DNA of 64,000 nucleotides from Tuctoria greenei (GCA_036927565.1 JAYESD010000005.1:93350301-93414300), one strand, 5' to 3'. Positions 48,701 through 56,052 are shown, counted from the first letter of the stretch. The notes: a model not told the origin generated them from the letters alone. Translations and numbers: made by a program.

Positions 48701-49938
48701 GGCAGTGGTGATCCTCCTAAGAGAGGTCACCAGAAGCCCGACCTCCTTGCTTGCCACCGCGAAGCGGAAGGAGCGGTCGGAAACTTGTTGGACGTGATAG
48801 CCACCCGGCGAGCCACCCAACACCGAGTGGAGAACCCATCCGACTTCCGCCTCCAAGAGCCTGAAAGTATAGCGGCGGAAGACCACTAGGAGGGAGAAGG
48901 CACCATTGGTAGAGGAGCATGGGTGATGAACGGAGGTGTTGAACTGCCATAGGACCTCCTCTTCAAACCTCCTCCCCCTGCTGAAGTCCCACGAATCTTT
49001 CCTAGCATGTGGTCGATCTCCGGCCATCACCGGAGAATGCGCGGAGCAGCGCCGGCAAGGGCGTCGCTATACGCAGATGCATGATGGTGAAGCGGCGAGG
49101 CGCGCGGTGGAGTGGGTGGCGGCGGCGATGGGCGAGCGAGGCAGGGCTAGCACGAGCGCGAGCGGGAGCATTGTTTTTGGTATTCTTAGCAAATATACAT
49201 TCGTTTGTGTGACTAGTAATCTCTAGTTGTTCCTTGCTCTAATAGTCAGTCTGGAACTACAGTATCATTTTACTCTCTTAATTACAAGATACTAATTCTT
49301 TTTTCAGCATGAGGCACTACTTCTTGATGGTGGCATCACAAACTCGGGAGCCGTTTCCAGTCAGTGTGGATCGAGTGAAGATGATTATGCTGACTCAGAT
49401 GATACAACTATGGAGCAACTATATATACCGCTAGTTGGCTTTGGGCCACGGTACACTGATAACAAAGTCATTTCATCAGTACGTTTGAAGCATGAGCTTG
49501 AGCTAAAGAGAAAACTTCATCAAACTGCCCGGTTGTTCAGAAGGGTAATGTTATTATTCACTGTTGTAGACTCCAAGTGTGTCTTCAGTACCCGTATCCT
49601 TCGCCATACATGTTTATAGAACCTGCCATTTGGGTTCTCGATGTAGTTATTCTGAGAACACCGCAATTCTTTTCTTTAGTTTTTATAATATAGTTGAAAA
49701 TGATCAGATTCCTGCAATTCAGGATCCGGAGGAGCCCGTAATGTTATTCACAAGGCCATTGGATCCTGATATGATGGACGCAGCCGGAATCACACCGCCA
49801 CCACCGGATACCTCTACCACAGTTCCATTCCGATGCCAAGGCAGGATTGGGCGAGGTGGCAGGATCATCTTTGACCGTTGGAATCCTCTGTGTCAAGTTC
49901 CTATTGGTCAACAGGCATCCCATTCTCCGCAGTCGTAG
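19639..49938 (+). CDS. EPL1: Enhancer of Polycomb-like protein (12-exon gene)
   Basis: EPL1-family proteins are core subunits of the NuA4/TIP60 complex; they hold the MYST acetyltransferase module that acetylates H4/H2A.Z in the nucleus. Coding exons: 19639-19806, 23211-23340, 23427-23529, 23951-24074, 28972-29037, 29273-29311, 40695-40775, 40864-40911, 41393-41443, 41522-41590, 49308-49544, 49723-49938. They give 443 aa with GT-AG junctions and consistent phases; plant homologues are about this length as I recall. Landmarks: RPSFRPRPVDINRRLPIVK, IPTPQYDVVDTYERDY, VEYDLDNEDEDWL, LDHKARERAG, WWQKPILRHLQ, PPPPANDTNPYNVFRQREKA, MQRRENNVQSFERLR. These cover the EPL N-terminal domain; exons 11-12 are the less conserved C-terminus. 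The start could equally be the second ATG at 19645. No frame break was found, so the gene looks functional despite about 29 kb of introns. Exon boundaries are predicted by homology, not by transcripts. Confidence 0.95.
20032..20089 (+). repeat. Near-perfect hairpin in EPL intron 1
   Basis: A 21-nt arm (20032-20052) pairs with 20069-20089 with one mismatch around a 16-nt loop; weaker pairing extends a further 9-13 nt outward. It could be a tiny MITE or a small-RNA hairpin; no function is implied. Confidence 0.75.
21654..21705 (+). repeat. (TA)n microsatellite
   Basis: About 26 uninterrupted TA units in EPL intron 1. Confidence 0.95.
21890..22469. mobile_element. GC-rich hAT-like fragment in EPL intron 1
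   Basis: A strongly GC-rich block, purine-biased on the left and pyrimidine-biased on the right, ends in a hAT-like terminus (GCCTAGGCGCC ... AAAAAACACTG at 22447-22469). The matching left terminus was not found. ORFs on both strands here are compositional. Confidence 0.35.
22470..23175 (+). mobile_element. 5'-truncated RTE-type LINE (3' end)
   Basis: Carries the C-terminal part of a plant RTE-clade reverse transcriptase (FYRTVVRPAMLYGAECW, RMLRWMCCHTRRDKIRNEV, HRLRWFRHIQRRPPEAP), then a 3' UTR ending with the family-typical CCCCAACTTGCTTGGGAC and a short TTG-rich tail. LINE insertions are commonly 5'-truncated. It begins directly after the hAT-like terminus. The tail ends about 35 bp before the exon 2 splice acceptor. 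Confidence 0.85.
22494..22952 (+). pseudogene. RTE reverse transcriptase C-terminal fragment
   Basis: An open 152-codon remnant. The catalytic RT domain is missing. The frame ends at a TGA (22950-22952) a few residues before the usual end; in-frame similarity continues (KLAIHVLES) to the next stop. Not functional alone. Confidence 0.8.
23211..23340 (+). CDS. EPL1: EPL exon 2
   Basis: Encodes SKKNAQEIPTPQYDVVDTYE and RDYTCTFAQPATYIRGRG. Acceptor TTTGCAG, donor GTTTAT (weak consensus); enters in phase 0, leaves in phase 1. Confidence 0.9.
23427..23529 (+). CDS. EPL1: EPL exon 3
   Basis: Encodes RTEIGEFVEYDLDNEDEDWL and EDYNNEQKYITPE. Acceptor TTGCAG, donor GTAAGG; the only acceptor here that keeps the family alignment and phase (1 to 2). 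Confidence 0.92.
23951..24074 (+). CDS. EPL1: EPL exon 4
   Basis: Encodes LEVLLFKLEILDHKARERAG followed by IITPTIVGPIPVILQLNFATE (given in two parts). Acceptor AACAG, donor GTAATA. The hAT element starts only 22 bp into the following intron. Confidence 0.92.
24870..28446 (-). pseudogene. hAT transposase (BED finger, DUF659, hAT dimerisation), broken
   Basis: In minus-strand order: a BED zinc finger (WKLGFWPDTAKKEMVQCIFC ... FKQHL, about 28040-28160), a DUF659-type region (MIENGIPFNVVNSRSWHIML; CTIMSDGWTSTNQRH with the first catalytic Asp, about 27370-27610), the second Asp region near 27215, SCAAHCLDLMLENIGK (about 27115-27155), and a C-terminal dimerisation motif (AKRIVSLCCSASGCERNWST, about 26190-26250). 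Frameshifts near 28035 and 27215, stops near 27890 and 27705, and intron-like gaps are present; the C terminus is split by the MITE. It would excise and reinsert the element if intact; this copy is dead. Confidence 0.85.
25064..25785. mobile_element. MITE inside the hAT element
   Basis: Terminal inverted repeats GGCCCCGTTTGG and CCAAACGGTGCC, 722 bp, flanked by the 3-bp duplication TTG (25061-25063 and 25786-25788). A Harbinger-like class is likely from the 3-bp duplication and the GG...TTTGG ends. No transposase ORF. Confidence 0.8.
28972..29037 (+). CDS. EPL1: EPL exon 5
   Basis: 22 codons, ALQYLSFNYAEFEAVYNYWK SK. The acceptor ATCCAG at 28971 was chosen over TACAAG at 28956, which would add five residues (MLLIQ) absent from the family; both keep phase 0. 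Donor GTATAT. Confidence 0.88.
29273..29311 (+). CDS. EPL1: EPL exon 6
   Basis: A 13-codon micro-exon, RGWWQKPILRHLQ. Acceptor GTCAG, donor GTTAGA. It precedes the 11.4-kb intron 6. Confidence 0.9.
29369..29731 (+). repeat. Left LTR of the small element
   Basis: Opens TGCTGTGGACTGGGTCC and closes CATAACA; TATA box (TATAAATA) near 29605. Confidence 0.88.
29766..30611 (+). CDS. ORF of the small LTR element, possibly captured sequence
   Basis: 281 codons from the ATG at 29766 (good CACCATGG context) to a TAA at 30609-30611 inside the right LTR. The first 50 residues (MVAAVQDLRTFTLQDLGVMM ...) look like a gag-type helical start. The middle (residues about 70-215) is rich in Val, Ala, Asp and His and matches no retroelement domain I know, so it may be a fragment of a host gene. 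Codon use is C/G-rich at third positions, unlike the AT-rich intron around it. I cannot name the source protein. The ORF is fully open, which suggests recent insertion or constraint. Confidence 0.55.
   Translation: MVAAVQDLRTFTLQDLGVMMTRMMGQIDTINKPLDNHDQCLDKLERARNITGDLDTNTLVCTVGDESPDTKRVPPVFLGNLSAPAMLNCIEEPTVEWKALSVVAIVEHAPLPTLGSSLVMIMDADVAAEVGLHLVHIDVNVLLHVCHDAGVFDNVEIYAKEIPITMPHAIATFNVHHAVGCAHCINFSAHVISDDYPKMRPPLALDFLMLVPPQPAENCGRGEHPARGCHRRRKTRNYLTVLKTRLEDELMLGREILWTGSTQAQPEEKIREDLYLEGKFG
30532..30865 (+). repeat. Right LTR of the small element
   Basis: Opens TTCTGTGGACTGGGTCC (TG mutated to TT) and closes CACAGCA; otherwise highly similar to the left LTR apart from one deletion. Confidence 0.88.
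30971..31522. mobile_element. MITE in EPL intron 6
   Basis: Terminal inverted repeats GGGCTTGTTTGG / CCAAACATGCCC, 552 bp, flanked by AAA on both sides. AT-rich inside, no ORF of note. Harbinger-like by its ends. Confidence 0.7.
31523..32076. other. EPL intron 6 sequence without recognised feature
   Basis: AT-rich intron; nothing recognised. Confidence 0.4.
32077..33556 (-). mobile_element. L1-type LINE, 3' part (split by copia)
   Basis: A run of T at 32077-32089 is the poly(A) tail of a minus-strand LINE. Upstream on that strand are the RT zinc-binding domain (KKIKIFTWLMFSDRLNS ... CMLC ... FQLFFQCNVSVRCW, about 32360-32690) and part of the RT C-terminus (KTCLWRGSDVAGKGKPLVKW, about 33280-33340). 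Stops and frameshifts throughout. The element resumes at 38515 on the other side of a copia insertion and is a relative of the L1 in intron 10. Confidence 0.8.
33562..33693 (-). repeat. 3' LTR of the intron 6 copia
   Basis: 132 bp, + strand TATTATGAATAATGG ... TCTCTAACA; terminal TG mutated to TA. Confidence 0.9.
34060..37900 (-). pseudogene. Broken copia gag-pol in EPL intron 6
   Basis: Recognisable pieces in minus-strand order: gag (about 37320-37900), a pre-integrase region (SFDVPDVSYVSNLTMQLMSA, about 36680-36790), integrase (about 35720-36250; the HGVAE active-site Glu region is near 36040), a Ser/Pro/Glu-rich linker (about 35320-35480), RT start (WELVLYPPRVCPITCKWVYK; KVRLVARGFQQEHGCDYDET, about 34990-35190), the catalytic YVDDMIIT (about 34630-34655), and RNase H (YCDATWASD, about 34135-34165). 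Many stops and frameshifts. A CTT/Leu repeat has expanded directly before YVDD. Confidence 0.85.
34657..34708 (-). repeat. (AGA)n / (CTT)n microsatellite within the RT sequence
   Basis: About 16-17 AGA units on the + strand, reading as a poly-Leu or poly-Phe run immediately upstream of the RT YVDD motif on the coding strand. Confidence 0.9.
38378..38509 (-). repeat. 5' LTR of the intron 6 copia
   Basis: 132 bp, + strand TGTTATGAATAATGAGC ... TCTCTAACA. Confidence 0.9.
38515..38990 (-). mobile_element. L1-type LINE, continuation beyond the copia
   Basis: On the minus strand it encodes the RT region around the GDPLSPLLF-type motif (about 38840-38865) and downstream sequence that continues into the 33556 side. 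It ends shortly before the PIF-like element, so the L1 is 5'-truncated. Confidence 0.75.
38998..40204. mobile_element. PIF/Harbinger-like non-autonomous element with GC-rich interior
   Basis: Terminal inverted repeats GGCTCCCTTTGGTTCAGC and GCTGAACCAAACACACTC, 1207 bp, flanked by TTA (38995-38997, 40205-40207). The interior at about 39200-39900 is GC-rich and differs sharply from the AT-rich ends; frames such as 39172-39516 and 39636-39962 lie there but match nothing I recognise. It may have captured genomic sequence. Confidence 0.75.
40208..40512. mobile_element. Tourist-like MITE abutting the previous element
   Basis: Ends GGCCCCCTTTGGCACAGCTTC and its partner GAAGCTCTGCTTAAGGGGGCC, each quoted without flanks, 305 bp, with TTA on both sides (40205-40207, 40513-40515). 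The left TTA is shared with the neighbouring element. The right end lies about 180 bp before exon 7. Confidence 0.82.
40695..40775 (+). CDS. EPL1: EPL exon 7
   Basis: 27 codons, PPPPANDTNPYNVFRQREKA HRHHTRR. Acceptor GTGAAG, donor GTAAGT. Confidence 0.93.
40864..40911 (+). CDS. EPL1: EPL exon 8
   Basis: 16 codons, MQRRENNVQSFERLRM. Acceptor CCTCAG, donor GTAAGC. Confidence 0.93.
41238..41356. mobile_element. Small MITE in EPL intron 8
   Basis: Imperfect inverted ends GGGCTCCTCTTGATTGTAGG and its partner (rc GGACTCCTTTGGAATGCAAG), 119 bp, flanked by TTA/TGA. It ends 36 bp before exon 9. Confidence 0.55.
41393..41443 (+). CDS. EPL1: EPL exon 9
   Basis: 17 codons, VRRNLEHAKVLMEALIT. Acceptor AAACAG, donor GTAACC. 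Confidence 0.93.
41522..41590 (+). CDS. EPL1: EPL exon 10
   Basis: 23 codons, REEKKRETMEYEVHLRRVQM KYK; a highly charged helix. Acceptor TTCTAG, donor GTATGG. Confidence 0.93.
41779..45310 (-). pseudogene. L1 ORF2: endonuclease, reverse transcriptase, zinc-binding domain
   Basis: AP-type endonuclease (WNVRGLND start about 45300; NCNVLCIQETKKEHIDASF; ITVYGPCHG; MIIGDFNFYR; SDHTPCWVQIG near 44600), RT (MPPDKSPGPDGFNTRFYKAC; FITLIPKVPNPTKVNDYRPI; LDFEKAFDMVEHD, about 43520-43960; degenerate catalytic site SNVDDTIII near 43230-43250 where family members have ADD), RT C-terminus (about 42680-43125) and zinc-binding domain ending at 41779 (KKIKIFTWLLFRDRLNSRNI; CVWCTSGIEEYTYHLFFVC). It would nick DNA and prime reverse transcription there. 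Several frame breaks, so inactive. Confidence 0.88.
45782..49030 (-). pseudogene. L1 ORF1 (nucleic-acid-binding protein), frameshifted
   Basis: Starts at 49030 or one codon later (MAGDRPHARKDSWDFSRG). The N-terminal part contains a DUF4283-like fold (RSFRFAVASKEVGLLVTSLR, about 48690-48790). After a frameshift near 48335 comes a double zinc knuckle (CFRCLSPFHLRYHC, CNLCFAYGHVRRGC, about 47900-48010) and a long Gln/Pro-rich tail interrupted by stops near 46899, 46479 and 46375. ORF1 proteins coat LINE RNA. Confidence 0.78.
49308..49544 (+). CDS. EPL1: EPL exon 11
   Basis: 79 codons starting HEALLLDGGITNSGAVSSQC, with an acidic stretch (SSEDDYADSDDTTME) and a basic helix (RLKHELELKRKLHQTARLFR). 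Acceptor TTTTCAG, donor GTAATG. Confidence 0.93.
49723..49938 (+). CDS. EPL1: EPL exon 12 (terminal coding exon)
   Basis: 71 codons plus TAG: DPEEPVMLFTRPLDPDMMDA ... RIGRGGRIIFDRWNPL ... QASHSPQS. Acceptor ATTCAG. The total of 443 residues fits the usual family length, which supports this stop. Confidence 0.93.
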   Translation, partial: DPEEPVMLFTRPLDPDMMDAAGITPPPPDTSTTVPFRCQGRIGRGGRIIFDRWNPLCQVPIGQQASHSPQS

Positions 49939-50280
49939 GTGTTGCTAGTTATAAATATAACTGATTCAGCTGGTGAGGTGAACGGCTTCAGATTGGCCCT
50001 CGGGGTTGTTCCATTTTCTGCAACAAAAGGAATTATGGCTTTCACTAACCCGCTGACGAGAAAGCCGAAGAATGTATGGAGGAATTGGAGTGATCTGGAG
50101 TGAGCCCCTCGACTGCATTATTCACCTTTTTGTACATGTCTCGCCTTGTAGATGAGATGCATAGCAATGTAGTGCCCAACTTGTCTCGTCTTCGTTTATG
50201 CTGTTAATATTCTCTTGTTAAATGTTTTCTGGAAACGGGAAAATTTCTTATTAATTGATTTGACAATGCCGACGTGTTAT
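49939..50280 (+). other. EPL1: Probable 3' UTR of the EPL gene
   Basis: Follows the stop codon. The exon 12 frame stays open for 54 more codons to a TGA at 50101-50103. T-rich sequence with AATATT near 50208 could serve as a poly(A) signal. The end is a guess. Confidence 0.5.
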
Positions 50281-50299
50281 AGTGCTCGTGTCATGCCAG

Positions 50300-50830
50300 A
50301 AGGTTAACTTGTTCAACTCATCACACTGAGTCCTTAAGGTTGGCCTAGGTCAGAAAGGGTTTGCCATACCCAACTGGAGCCTTAACTACCTCAATCCAAA
50401 AAAATAATTTGATAGGTGAGGTTGTCTCCACATTTTAAGTTGGACTCTCATCATCAATATATAATGTGAGATTAAACCTAACAATTCTTTTGACACACAT
50501 CGGGTAGACACTATTCTGATGTTCGATCTTCGTGTGGTCTGAGAGATCTCATCCTATTGTTTGATATCCCTGTGGATTCGAAAGATATTCAAAGTTTCTG
50601 ATTATGGTTCTGATACTGCTTGTTGCGGTATCGTCCAACTCATCACACCAGCGAGCACCCGCCATTAGCTCAGGTTATAATGGATCTGCTATTTACACGA
50701 ACCCAATTGGAGCCAAATCAAGGTCATGAGTCGCCTCAATAAAAAAGACTAGTCTAATAGGTGAAGTTCCCCCATCTTAGTTCGGGCTCCCCAATCATGA
50801 ATACACGATGTGATACTGAACTTAAAGGGT
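50300..50830. repeat. Imperfect direct duplication downstream of the EPL gene
   Basis: About 50305-50480 and about 50637-50825 share CAACTCATCACAC, GGAGCC, GCCTCAAT/ACCTCAAT, AATAGGTGA, and ATCATnAATA...ATGTGA in the same order. Possibly the remains of a small LTR element; not classified. Confidence 0.45.
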
Positions 50831-50997
50831 GTTGATAGCTGTGAGTATTATCATAAGAGCAGAAGTCTCTAATCAAACATACATGTTACATGTGGCGATC
50901 ACATCAGCTAATAGTAGGGTGGCCTCCCTTATTCAATCCGACAATTAGTTTGGCCTGCATGGCCATGTGTTTTTTTCATTTTTTGTGTTCTTGTTGT

Positions 50998-51179
50998 TGT
51001 TGGAATTACAGGACTAATTTTCTTGATCCATTGATTGACATCCAACACCATATATAGAGTTGAGTTTATTACAACTTTAGGACCCTCTTAACTCGTCTAA
51101 GACTCTATCTCAAACACTTCTCTCGGATTTGGACACTCCCTAATCTCTATTATCTCATAGAAAACGAGTTAACTCAACA
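50998..51179 (-). repeat. 3' LTR of the gag-only copia
   Basis: 182 bp, opening TGTTGGAATTACAGG and closing AACTCAACA on the + strand. Confidence 0.88.
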
Positions 51180-51215
51180 ATCTTAATCGTTTTTCTAGGA
51201 CAAACGCTAATCTAG

Positions 51216-51490
51216 GATGGAGACACATCTATTTCACCCTACCCACACATTGGAGTGGACACAACTAATCCCTAAGATGGACACAACTACATTCCAAACA
51301 CATCTAACTTTGGAGTGGACAAAACTACATCCTCAGAATGATGACATCTTCACCCTGCAAAATTTGGGAATGGTCCTGGGATGGGCTCATCTTCACCCCA
51401 CACACAAATTCTCGTTGGACGCATCTTCAACCTCGGGATGGACTCATTATCATCGAGCACACGACTTTAGGATGGGCATATCAACATCCT
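51216..51490 (-). repeat. Degenerate short tandem repeats in the gag-only element
   Basis: Repeated GGAGTGGACACAACTA / GATGGACACAAC / GGATGGGCTCATCTTC words at about 30-50-bp spacing near the 3' LTR. Confidence 0.5.
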
Positions 51491-51539
51491 GGGCACCCCT
51501 TGATTTAAGATCAGAACAAAGTTCCCTCAAATGCAAGAA

Positions 51540-52290
51540 GCGCCCTCTCATCTTCCTCTTTGTTGGTACTCATTGGCAAATTGTCCATACTTCTGACAAT
51601 TGAAGCATTGAATCTTTGACTTGTCAAATTTCTTCTTCTTTTGGTCGCCATCCTTTGCTTCTTTTGCTTTCCACTCATATTTTGTCAAAATAAGTTTTTC
51701 TTCATTCTTTGTCTCTCTTTTTCTCCACTCCTCCCTTGTTAAGTAGAGTCTCTCTTCATGCTCTTGGTTGTTGAGGCAATGTACTCATTTTTCATGTGTC
51801 TTGAGTCTATCAAAGAGCTCCTTCACAATTATTGCTTTTAGATCAACAAATTGCTCAATAGTAGATGCAATATGGAGAAATTTTGAAGGTAGAGCACACA
51901 TCATTTTCTTCACGACATAACTTTCTTTAACTTCTCCACCAAGGCCACAAATCTTTGTGATGATGATCGTCACTCTTGTTGCAAAGTCGTCGATGGAGTG
52001 TCCTCCATTCATACGCGTTACATCAAACTCATTCTGAAGAGTTTGAATTCTTGCTTCCATCATATTTTCTTCCCCCAAGAATTTGGTGTTGATCAAATCC
52101 CAAACGTCTCTCGCTTTCTACTTTTCAAAAATTCGCATGAGGGTTTATTCATCAATAGCATGATAGATGGTCGCAATAGCCAACTGATCTTGCCTTGGAT
52201 CAGGCTTGGCCTTTATCACTTTCACAACTTCTCATACCCTCTGCACCTTCAAAAAACACTTTCATCTTGATGTCCATCTTGTACAGTTGG
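51540..52290 (-). pseudogene. Copia gag remnant
   Basis: Encodes UBN2-type gag: QLAIATIYHAID (about 52150-52190), LINTKFLGEENMMEARIQTL (about 52030-52100), then GHSIDDFATRVTIIITKICG and LKAIIVKELFDRLKTHE to 51785. Further down is a damaged zinc knuckle (CFNCQKYGQFANEY, about 51560-51605), where His and the last Cys are lost. Stops and frameshifts are present. Confidence 0.75.
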
Positions 52291-52870
52291 TTTTTGCTAG
52301 TAGGAGATATTGGAGCACCATTTTACTCTCCATATCCCGCATACAACTTCCTTGCATGTTTAGCATGGCAACTGAGACTGGTGCTCTTCACTAATATCCT
52401 TAGTGAAAACATCCGTAACCACGGTTACTGGACCAATCCCAAGAGCAGCCCAGTTCGCTCCTGGTTGGGGCCGGCCTAGCGTTAGTTCGTCTGACCCAAC
52501 CCAACACCTACAATCGTCTCGGCCTAGCCTCGAGCAGTGAGCGCCTCCCATACCCTAACTCATGCCGCCACCGAGCGCCTGCTTCCCACGAGCGTCGTCG
52601 CCTTCCTCTGCTTTGATCTATTAACGATCGAGCGTCCAAGATCGAAGAGATGCACCTGCGCCTTCAATCAAATCGCGATCTCCTAGTCACATGTCGCCTT
52701 GCTTTTGACTCCTCAAGTCACCGATCCTCGACTAGTGGTTGGTAGCGAGATCCACCCGAACCAACACCATTGGTCGCCGAAACCCCATGGATTAGCATCG
52801 GCTCGACACTCCCAGGTACGATCTCATCCCGACTACTTCGCCCTAGAATCTCAAACGCTTTGATGCCAAT

Positions 52871-53052
52871 TGTTGGAATGTCAGAACTAATTTTCTTGAT
52901 CCAATGATCAACATCCAGCACCATTATATATTGTTGGGTTGATTACAAATTTAGGACTCTCTTAACTAATCTAGGACTCCATCTCAAACACTTCTCCCTG
53001 ATTTGGACACTCCTTAATATCTATTCTCTTAAAAAATGTGATCAACTCAACA
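52871..53052 (-). repeat. 5' LTR of the gag-only copia
   Basis: 182 bp, opening TGTTGGAATGTCAG and closing AACTCAACA on the + strand; about 85-90% similar to its partner by eye. Confidence 0.88.
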
Positions 53053-55695
53053 GTTGCTAGTGTATAAAATTGGTTAGTGTTTCAGGGTAATCACCACCTA
53101 TATGTTTAATTATACCTCAAAATGTTTGCATTACATGTACATGTACATTCAAGGAATAAACATTTTGGACCATATTTTTTTCTATGTTCCATGCTAAAAT
53201 TTTCATATGCTTTTGGTAAAGTATTCTCAAGCATAATTCCTAGTTTCATGATACTTTATATATCACTTGATTTAGATGTTCAAATTGCTCAATAATATAA
53301 TTATGTCATTGTTGTAATGATGTTATATTATTTTGGGAAGTTCCACAATCTGTTTCTGATTGTTCGACCAGTAAAATTATATCCTCCAACACAATAATTC
53401 AATTGTTCAAGATCTTTTTGCAAATGTTCTACGTTATATTTTCACGGTGTTTCATCTAATATTATAGATTGTTCCAATGAGGAAATCACACTTTCCCTGA
53501 CAACAATAATGCAATCTGTGTTCTAGATTTTTTTTTAATTTTTAAATGCAACATGTTATATTTTAAGATATCTCTACAATTTATAACTAATTGTTCCCTA
53601 ACATATTTTGAAATATTTCAGGTCATGTTTCTTTAGATATGCTAGTTCATTGTTAACTCAACTGTCACATTATTAAAACAAATCAAATGCTCATATGGAA
53701 CAATTTTTCTTGAAGGCTGAACTTCTTTTTATTGAAGTTGGAACAATCACTTCAAGTGAGACTTTTTTATTAGGTTTTAAACTTTATGAAGTGTCTTGCC
53801 TTTTTTTTTCCTTTTTTTTAAATGTACGTGGCACCATGTCGTGTTTTGCTAACTTGAACACCATTGCACAATCAGTCTGCCTTTTTTTTTTCTCATTTTA
53901 GCATGTGTTTTCCATCAAATAAGCGTAGATTCTAGGCTTGTGTAGTTTTAATCTAGAGAAAATATAAAATTAACATGAGAAGCTGATATTTTTTCTACTT
54001 TCTTCATTCTTATTATTTTATGATGGCTGGAAATTTTTAGTTTCCAAGATGAAAGTGTGGAAATTCAAAAATGCAAAATGCAAATGTAAAGTTTGATTAA
54101 AAAACAAATATGCAGTTGGAAAAATATAAATATGAGATAACTATGAATTAACCTATTGGCGAGAACTCATCAGGTTTTTGAAGTCCGATGAGCGGGACTT
54201 ACTTCCGTCCTGTTTAGCATGATGATGTGTCGCCCATACTCAGAGATGAAGGCGTAGACGACTTATCTTGCTTCACACGCCAAACCTTCTTTAGCTGTCA
54301 GTTGGACAGTGCGCGCGTGGTGGCTACAACCTCTCTGTCGTCTTGATAAAGACTTGATGGCGTTGTGACGATATTTCCATCTTGAGTGTATTCTTTCATG
54401 ATATTGGTGAGACTTGTCCTTCCTTTGGGGGTGTCACTTCGGCCTTCTATATATTCTTGTGAGTCAAGCCATACTTGATCTTGGATGAAAAGCTTTAGGC
54501 ATGACGACTTGTAGAATCTCCAATTAAACAAGAAATGTTTCATCTATGACGTCGCTTGCCCAAGATTGCACGGGCTTGGTCGAAGTGTAGGGTCCTATCT
54601 AGTGATTGTGGGACTCCTTGGATCTTGAATGCTTTCAAGTATCTTGTCATTGGCCAGAAGCTTCTTGGGTATGTTGTCATTGATTTTAGTTTGGCCATGG
54701 ACAAGATACTTCAAAGTAGGTTTGTTGAAGTTGAATACATTGGAATTGTTGCAATTCCCCTTTGCCTCCTTAACGTAAGGGTGATGTTGATTCCATCCTT
54801 GATCTCCTTGTGGATGGTAGCCATTGGAGTTGTTGCTTCAGAACAAAGGAACCTCATGGGTCATAGGGAAATTATCCCGTAAGTGACCCTTGTTGACATG
54901 TACTTTCACACATAATGTGCGTAGCCACGACTTAGATCATCCCAAACACTTCTCTGTTGGCTCGATCTTCTTGATACTTCACAAGGAGGTCCAACTTTGT
55001 AGTTACCATGTCCACTTTGTTAATGATGTGCATGCTATACCGACTGAACTAAAGTCATTCATAGATCCACCCCTTTAGTAGAGACCATCTTCTCAATCAA
55101 AACTTCATCTTTCTCATGATCAATGAGAAGAGGCCTCCCCCAGCTTTAGCATGAATGTGCTCACGGGTCGATGGAGTCAACCGTATGCAGTGTTGGACGA
55201 TGAGCCAACTATCCATCCCATGGTAAAGGAAAAACAAGATATAATCTTGGAGGCTTCCCCAATCTTTGGGTTGGATGTCTTTGGCTCCCGCTGGAAACTA
55301 GAATTGTTTTGCAAAAGGCAATGGTGTTGCTCAGCAGAAAGAATTTGTCAAGAACTGCCTTCAACACTTTTGCAGTTGAGCACCTGCGTCCTCGTTGGCT
55401 TTCCCATGAAATGTGTCATCCAAACACTAATTTGCTTTCACACAAAAGTGGAAAATAAATAAATGGTAAACGTGTCTAATAACTAGTAGTACCTATAACT
55501 TAATCACAAGTGATAGCTACCCTGTAGTTTCTTCGCCTTCTCTGGCAACAATGCCAACAATGCGTGTTGGTATTTCTTACAAATACAGATAAAATCCCCA
55601 AGCGCACGGAATACTGTTGTAGTATTTCACCCATGAGTATCTCCAAGGGTATCGTATTTATCCTAGAAGCATGTTGTGAAGAAAAAGGGACCACT
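53053..55695. other. Decayed intergenic sequence
   Basis: 53053-54150 is AT-rich with nothing recognised. 54150-55695 has weak reading frames on both strands and words such as AAATCCCCAAGCGCACGG (about 55588-55605) that resemble the PBS-proximal region of some grass gypsy elements, so it is probably an old retroelement; family not assigned. Confidence 0.35.
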
Positions 55696-56052
55696 ATGTG
55701 AAAGTGCATCTAGGCACAACCTTGTGGGTTTTAGATGATTGATGACAAATAAGTGAGATCCTAATAATTTGGTGAGATGAGAGCAGGTTTCGGAGAACGG
55801 AACTAAAGGTACAAAAAGAAGAAAAATGATTTTGAGAAAGGGAAGAGCACAAGTGAACAAATGGTGCAAAAAGGTGAAAAGATGAGAATCAAGAAAGGGA
55901 AGAAAACAAGTGAGGAAAAGATGCAAAAGTAGTCCTAAATGTGTAGGATGTGTGTGGAAGACACACCCCAAGAGCTCAAGTCGTTGCGGAAAGAATTAGG
56001 GCTATAAAACAATTCAAGTTGCAGGAACAGAGAACTAATTCGGTCCCAGAGA

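Larger units (their letters stand above)
41690..49170 (-). mobile_element. Near-full-length L1-type LINE in EPL intron 10
   Basis: About 7.5 kb on the minus strand: a GC-rich 5' UTR (49170-49030), ORF1 with a CCHC knuckle, then ORF2 with endonuclease, RT and an RT zinc-binding domain. No LTRs. Both ORFs have frameshifts or stops. No clear poly(A) tail remains at the left end; just beyond it (41654 onward) a TACTCCCCTCC motif resembles a Stowaway MITE end, so the junction is uncertain. Confidence 0.88.
50998..53052 (-). mobile_element. Non-autonomous copia derivative with gag only
   Basis: Direct LTRs 50998-51179 and 52871-53052, both 182 bp (TGTTGGAAT ... AACTCAACA), with an imperfect 5-bp duplication (GTTGT / GTTGC). 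On the minus strand a PBS-like TTGGCATCAAAGC follows the 5' LTR. The 1.7-kb interior has a gag region and a degenerate zinc knuckle but no protease, integrase or RT, so it depends on another element to move. Confidence 0.85.
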
